The position numbers and the translations under genes were made by a program. The notes under the pieces are model-generated. The model saw only the letters and a program-made list of their open reading frames with translations. It made no database searches and had not been told where the DNA came from. From assembly GCA_963921425.1 (NCBI GenBank), contig OY992834.1, positions 9,159,271 through 9,223,270 on the forward strand: DNA of 64,000 nucleotides. Direction: 5' to 3'. The DNA comes from Dryas octopetala. Its lineage: Eukaryota; Streptophyta; Magnoliopsida; Rosales; Rosaceae. Numbering within the stretch: the first letter of the stretch is position 1; each line of letters begins with the position of its first letter. This document shows, piece after piece, positions 60,397 to 64,000 of this stretch.

Positions 60397-62763
60397 TTAC
60401 TTGTACAAGTAGGCAGCAATTCCTAAAATTAGACACAGGAGGATGATATCAATGCAGAAGTTCCGGCTGGACCTCAGCTGAAACAAAATCATAATAATGG
60501 TGTGAGGAAGGTGGCGGAGAGGAAAGAGGGATGTTTTACTCAACCAAAGCTTTTCCAGTCAGAATCTAATATCAAAAATGCACACAATGCATTTACCTGG
60601 ATTATGGTATCCTTGAGTCTCACATTAGTATTTTTAAGATCAGCATTTGCCCGGTCAACCTGGAGCGATGTCAAAATGGAACTTAATTTAATGCAGAAAA
60701 AATTGGATGATTAAAAGAGAAATATAATGGGAAAGAAAGATTTCACAATTTCAAAGTAATGAAAAATAGAGTTCACTATGTAATGCTAGCTCTATGAGAA
60801 ACTAGAAAGAAAAAGATAGTAACCAGAATAAAGAAGAAGACAGAGGAGTACCTTATCATCTATTTCATCTATCAAGGGGACTTGCCTATCTATTTCCTGC
60901 ACACAAAATATATTTAATCAGAACAGCAACCACCAAAACAAATGTTATTGGATAGTGGTATGAACAAACCTCATTCATGTCACCGGCCATATTTTTCAAT
61001 GTGTCTAGTCCTTCTGCTATAACATCTAAACCTTGATCCTGTATGAAGTCAAATTAATCTCCCATGTCAGGATTTTCAGCACAGGCTATGTGGGAGAAAA
61101 TGACCAACAATTCCAAAGTTCAAGCCCTATTGGATTGAAAGTTATTCAATTCCAAAAATAAGCAGGAGCTTACATCCAGACCCCTTTAGTTTAAGCATGT
61201 GAATCAGAATGAAAATTTCAATTTTCTCAAAATTGGTAATTTTAATCCTTTCAAATTTCAATACTTTCTATAGAACACAATATTAGTCCTTTAGGTGAGT
61301 TTAATTTTTAACAACCTAACCCATAAAAACAAGAAGAGGGAAGCATGGAATTCATGCAAGCAAGGGGTAGCCAAACTTTTGCAAAAAAAGATACTTGATT
61401 ATATACGGATACTTGCCTGTTTCATTCTTCGCATTTCATACTCCTGCCTAAAGCGATCCGACTCCTCAGTTTGTTGAAAGTACTCACTATCAAATCTCCC
61501 ATCTGATATAATATAAGTTGAGGCATTAGAAAAAGTTTAAAAAACAGATTTAGGTCTCTTATCCATAGAAACATTGGTCACAGCCTAGATCGACTGATTA
61601 CCTGAAGTCGAATCAATTTTGATTCCTGCATAAGAGGAGGCTGAGTCTGTCCAACTACCATTTTGTTTAGCTCCACTTGTTGTTCCATCTTGTATTGCTT
61701 CTATCCTCTCTACCAATACAGATACTAAATCGCTCCGAGCTTCAATCTCTTCTTTTGAAAGCCCTTTTACCTATTCATGATTCATGATTGTATTTCTTAA
61801 TAATTATATACCAATAAGATGGCACACAGTATCAGCAAACAAAAATAGTACTAAACATCAAACACGAAAAGATTTAAGACTTTAGCTGATATGAATGATA
61901 GAATCATTTGTTCACTAAATTTCAAACCAGAAAAAGTATTTTGGATTGGAAACTTGGAAAAAGTTGTGAAATTTTCTTGAAAACCAAGCAAAATATTAAA
62001 GGAAATATAACTTATATGAAGAATCAAACAAAGACACAAACCTAGATAATAACAAAAGATCAAACCTTTTTAGGAGCAAGTCTTCGCAATTTGGGGAGCT
62101 CCTCGAGCAAACGAGCCTTGGTTCGTCGAATCTCTGCATTCATAGCAACAGCAGTAGCCCTGCTCTTCTCAGTTGCTGCCGCCTCTGATTTCTATAATTT
62201 CAACAAAAGAACACAGAATTCATAATTCATCCAGACATAAGCTCCGTTTGGATGCAGAGAAAACGTGAGAAAAAAGATTAAAGCTTTAATCTCTAATTTC
62301 TCTGTTTCACAAACAAAACCTCCACTCACTGAATTCAGCCTTGTACTATTACTATCATTCTCTTTGACTTCATTGAGTTCACTAAAACCGAAAAAAAGTA
62401 AAGAACATTAAAAAGAAAACTGAAAAATCTAGCATGGAATTGAGAACCCCATATAATTTTTCATTTATTTTCTCTTCCTTTCTTTCAACTTTCTCAGCAG
62501 CCAACCAGAGAGAAGTGCATATTTTGTTAAAAAAACAGAAAAAAACTGCAAAACCCATTAAAACAAGTAGGAAAATAAAGAGTGAGCGAGAGTGGAGAGA
62601 CCTGGAGAGCAGCGTCGAGGTCCGCCTGAACGACGCCGTATAAGCGAGCAAAAGCGTCGTCCCCAGAAACATTGTTGGGGTCGTTCCTCTGCTTGTCTAC
62701 GTCGTACTTGTCGTATTTCTGGCATATCGCATCGACCCTCGTGATCAAATCTATGACCGTCAT
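60397..62763 (-). CDS. SYP71: Qc-SNARE of the SYP7 group (SYP71-like syntaxin)
   Basis: Eight exons on the minus strand: 62602-62763, 62066-62191, 61602-61770, 61417-61502, 60970-61038, 60852-60896, 60597-60659, 60397-60477. The sum is 801 nt, 266 residues, the length I know for Arabidopsis SYP71. It starts MTVIDLITRVDAICQKYDKY. The helical N-terminal region is followed by a SNARE motif (about 175-238), with DQGLDVIAEGLDTLKNMAGD and the zero-layer glutamine Q209 in EIDRQVPLIDEID. A C-terminal anchor (about 247-264, IDIILLCLILGIAAYLYK) ends the protein. SYP7 proteins act in SNARE complexes at the ER and plasma membrane, including cytokinesis. Intron 4 has a consensus GC donor (CAG|GCAAGT). SYP71, 72 and 73 are close paralogues, so the number is by best likeness. 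Confidence 0.92.
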
Positions 62764-64000
62764 GATAGAGCGACGTCGTTCTGGAGGTGGAGGAGGACGG
62801 CAAGGCAACGACGGAGCCAACACAGAGCTGTAATGTGCTTGCGTGTGTGTATGTGACGTTGTTGAGTGCTGTGTTGACCGTTTTGGTTTCAGAAAATTAA
62901 CCACAAAAAAAAAAAAAAAAAAAACGTAACAAGACAAGGAGAGAGAATTTTATGGAGGGTTGTGATTGTATATGAGCATCCTACGGCGGAGATTTTGATG
63001 TATGTAGGCGTACAATTGTATAAAGGACACAATGTTATTGTTTATGTTGTGTTTGTTTGTCTTGGAGTTGGTTTGGATTTTGTGATGTCCGATTCTGACA
63101 AATGTACTTGTGTGATTCACTGCCTTTGACTTTAAATTTCTCGGGGACTGCATTGGAGATCAAATAATCTCATTTTAGGTCCGATAATTCTATCTGGTAT
63201 CAAATTATAATATTTTTTTATTTTAATTATTAAAATATTTTATTTTATTTTATTTTAGATTCTAAATTTTAATTTAGGTATTAATTTAAAAAAATATGAT
63301 TACACCGAACTGTGACTGTCTAACAGTCATAACTTTTTTATTGATTCGTTGTTTTTTCAATATTTGAAAAACTTAAATTTTAATGTTTAGTATATGGGTT
63401 ATAGGACTTCATCCTCCATATATAAATCAAAAGCATTAAATCCTTATAAATTTTAAATTTTTATGAATTTAAAACAGTCGTAACTGTATAGTAAACTGAT
63501 TTGTGACCTAATCCAAAATGTTTTACTCTAGATTAGTACCTAAACTAAAAAAAATTAGTGTCTTGCTGCTTTGTTGAAAAACTATTAATATTGGTATTTA
63601 ATTTTAATTTTCTATCTCATTTTTCCTTGAATTAGCTTAAGTAGTGAGGATGAGTGGGATAATAAACTATAATTAAAATAGATTTAGAGTTTAATTATCT
63701 CAAATGTGACCAGATTTGAGACTCTCATCTATATCCAAGAACCAATAATCCATTTTGTGTCTTTTGTTTTTTTTAATATCTTGGGGTATTTTATAATTTT
63801 CGAAATTTATATAGTTTTATAGTTTTTTATTTGCTAAATTTTTTTATATTGTTTAGAGTTTGCTTCACAACCAAGATTCATGCTAAGGGTGAGTATTTAA
63901 TTGATTAAACTGACCAAACCAAATCATCTAAGATGGGTTGATTCGGTTTCTACACTCAAGAAAAAATATTATCAATTTATTACAATTTGAGACGGAGTTT
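62764..64000. other. Upstream region of SYP71 to the window edge
   Basis: Promoter and 5' UTR of the minus-strand SYP71 gene (about 62764-63100), with a poly-A run at 62905-62925. AT-rich sequence without a recognised gene follows to the edge. Confidence 0.45.

Overview
This window is a piece of a dicot plant nuclear genome. Its genes are split by short AT-rich introns, it carries many small inverted-repeat elements, and every gene recognised belongs to a plant family. The gene set and the repeat style suggest a woody rosid, perhaps Rosaceae, but that is inference; no species can be named from the sequence alone. No prokaryotic feature, CRISPR array, rRNA or tRNA gene was seen.

Layout, left to right: the last two exons of a DUF604/fringe-like glycosyltransferase (+, 1-694); a single-exon malectin-like membrane protein without a kinase domain (+, 2615-4021); an element-rich stretch (4.8-8.0 kb); an eight-exon FRO2-type ferric-chelate reductase (+, 8223-12501); a convergent 23-exon RIC1 homologue, the RAB6/Ypt6 exchange-factor partner (-, 13537-23128); about 7.5 kb without a recognised gene; an intronless RING-H2 E3 ligase of the BRH1 type (+, 30779-31309); two tandem PLAC8-family genes with almost identical exon structure (-, 35684-38293 and 41106-43024); a decayed Copia LTR retrotransposon (47936-52714) with a hAT-type element beside it and a duplicated repeat of about 385 bp after it; a WRC-domain protein (+, 55431-56853); and a Qc-SNARE of the SYP71 group (-, 60397-62763). 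Splice models were built by hand from donor and acceptor sites, reading frame and family likeness; each complete multi-exon model sums to a multiple of three.

The genes do not form one pathway. RIC1 (Golgi retrograde traffic) and SYP71 (ER/plasma-membrane fusion) both act in membrane trafficking. SYP7x, BRH1 and RIC1 homologues also lie close together on Arabidopsis chromosome 3 as I recall it, so their presence here looks like old conserved synteny. The most useful points for follow-up are the kinase-less receptor-like protein, the PLAC8 pair that differs mainly in its C-terminal tail, GC-AG introns in FRO and SYP71 (possibly RIC1), and a dense set of foldback elements around FRO, BRH1 and the PLAC8 genes. 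I found nothing I would call a new biological system.
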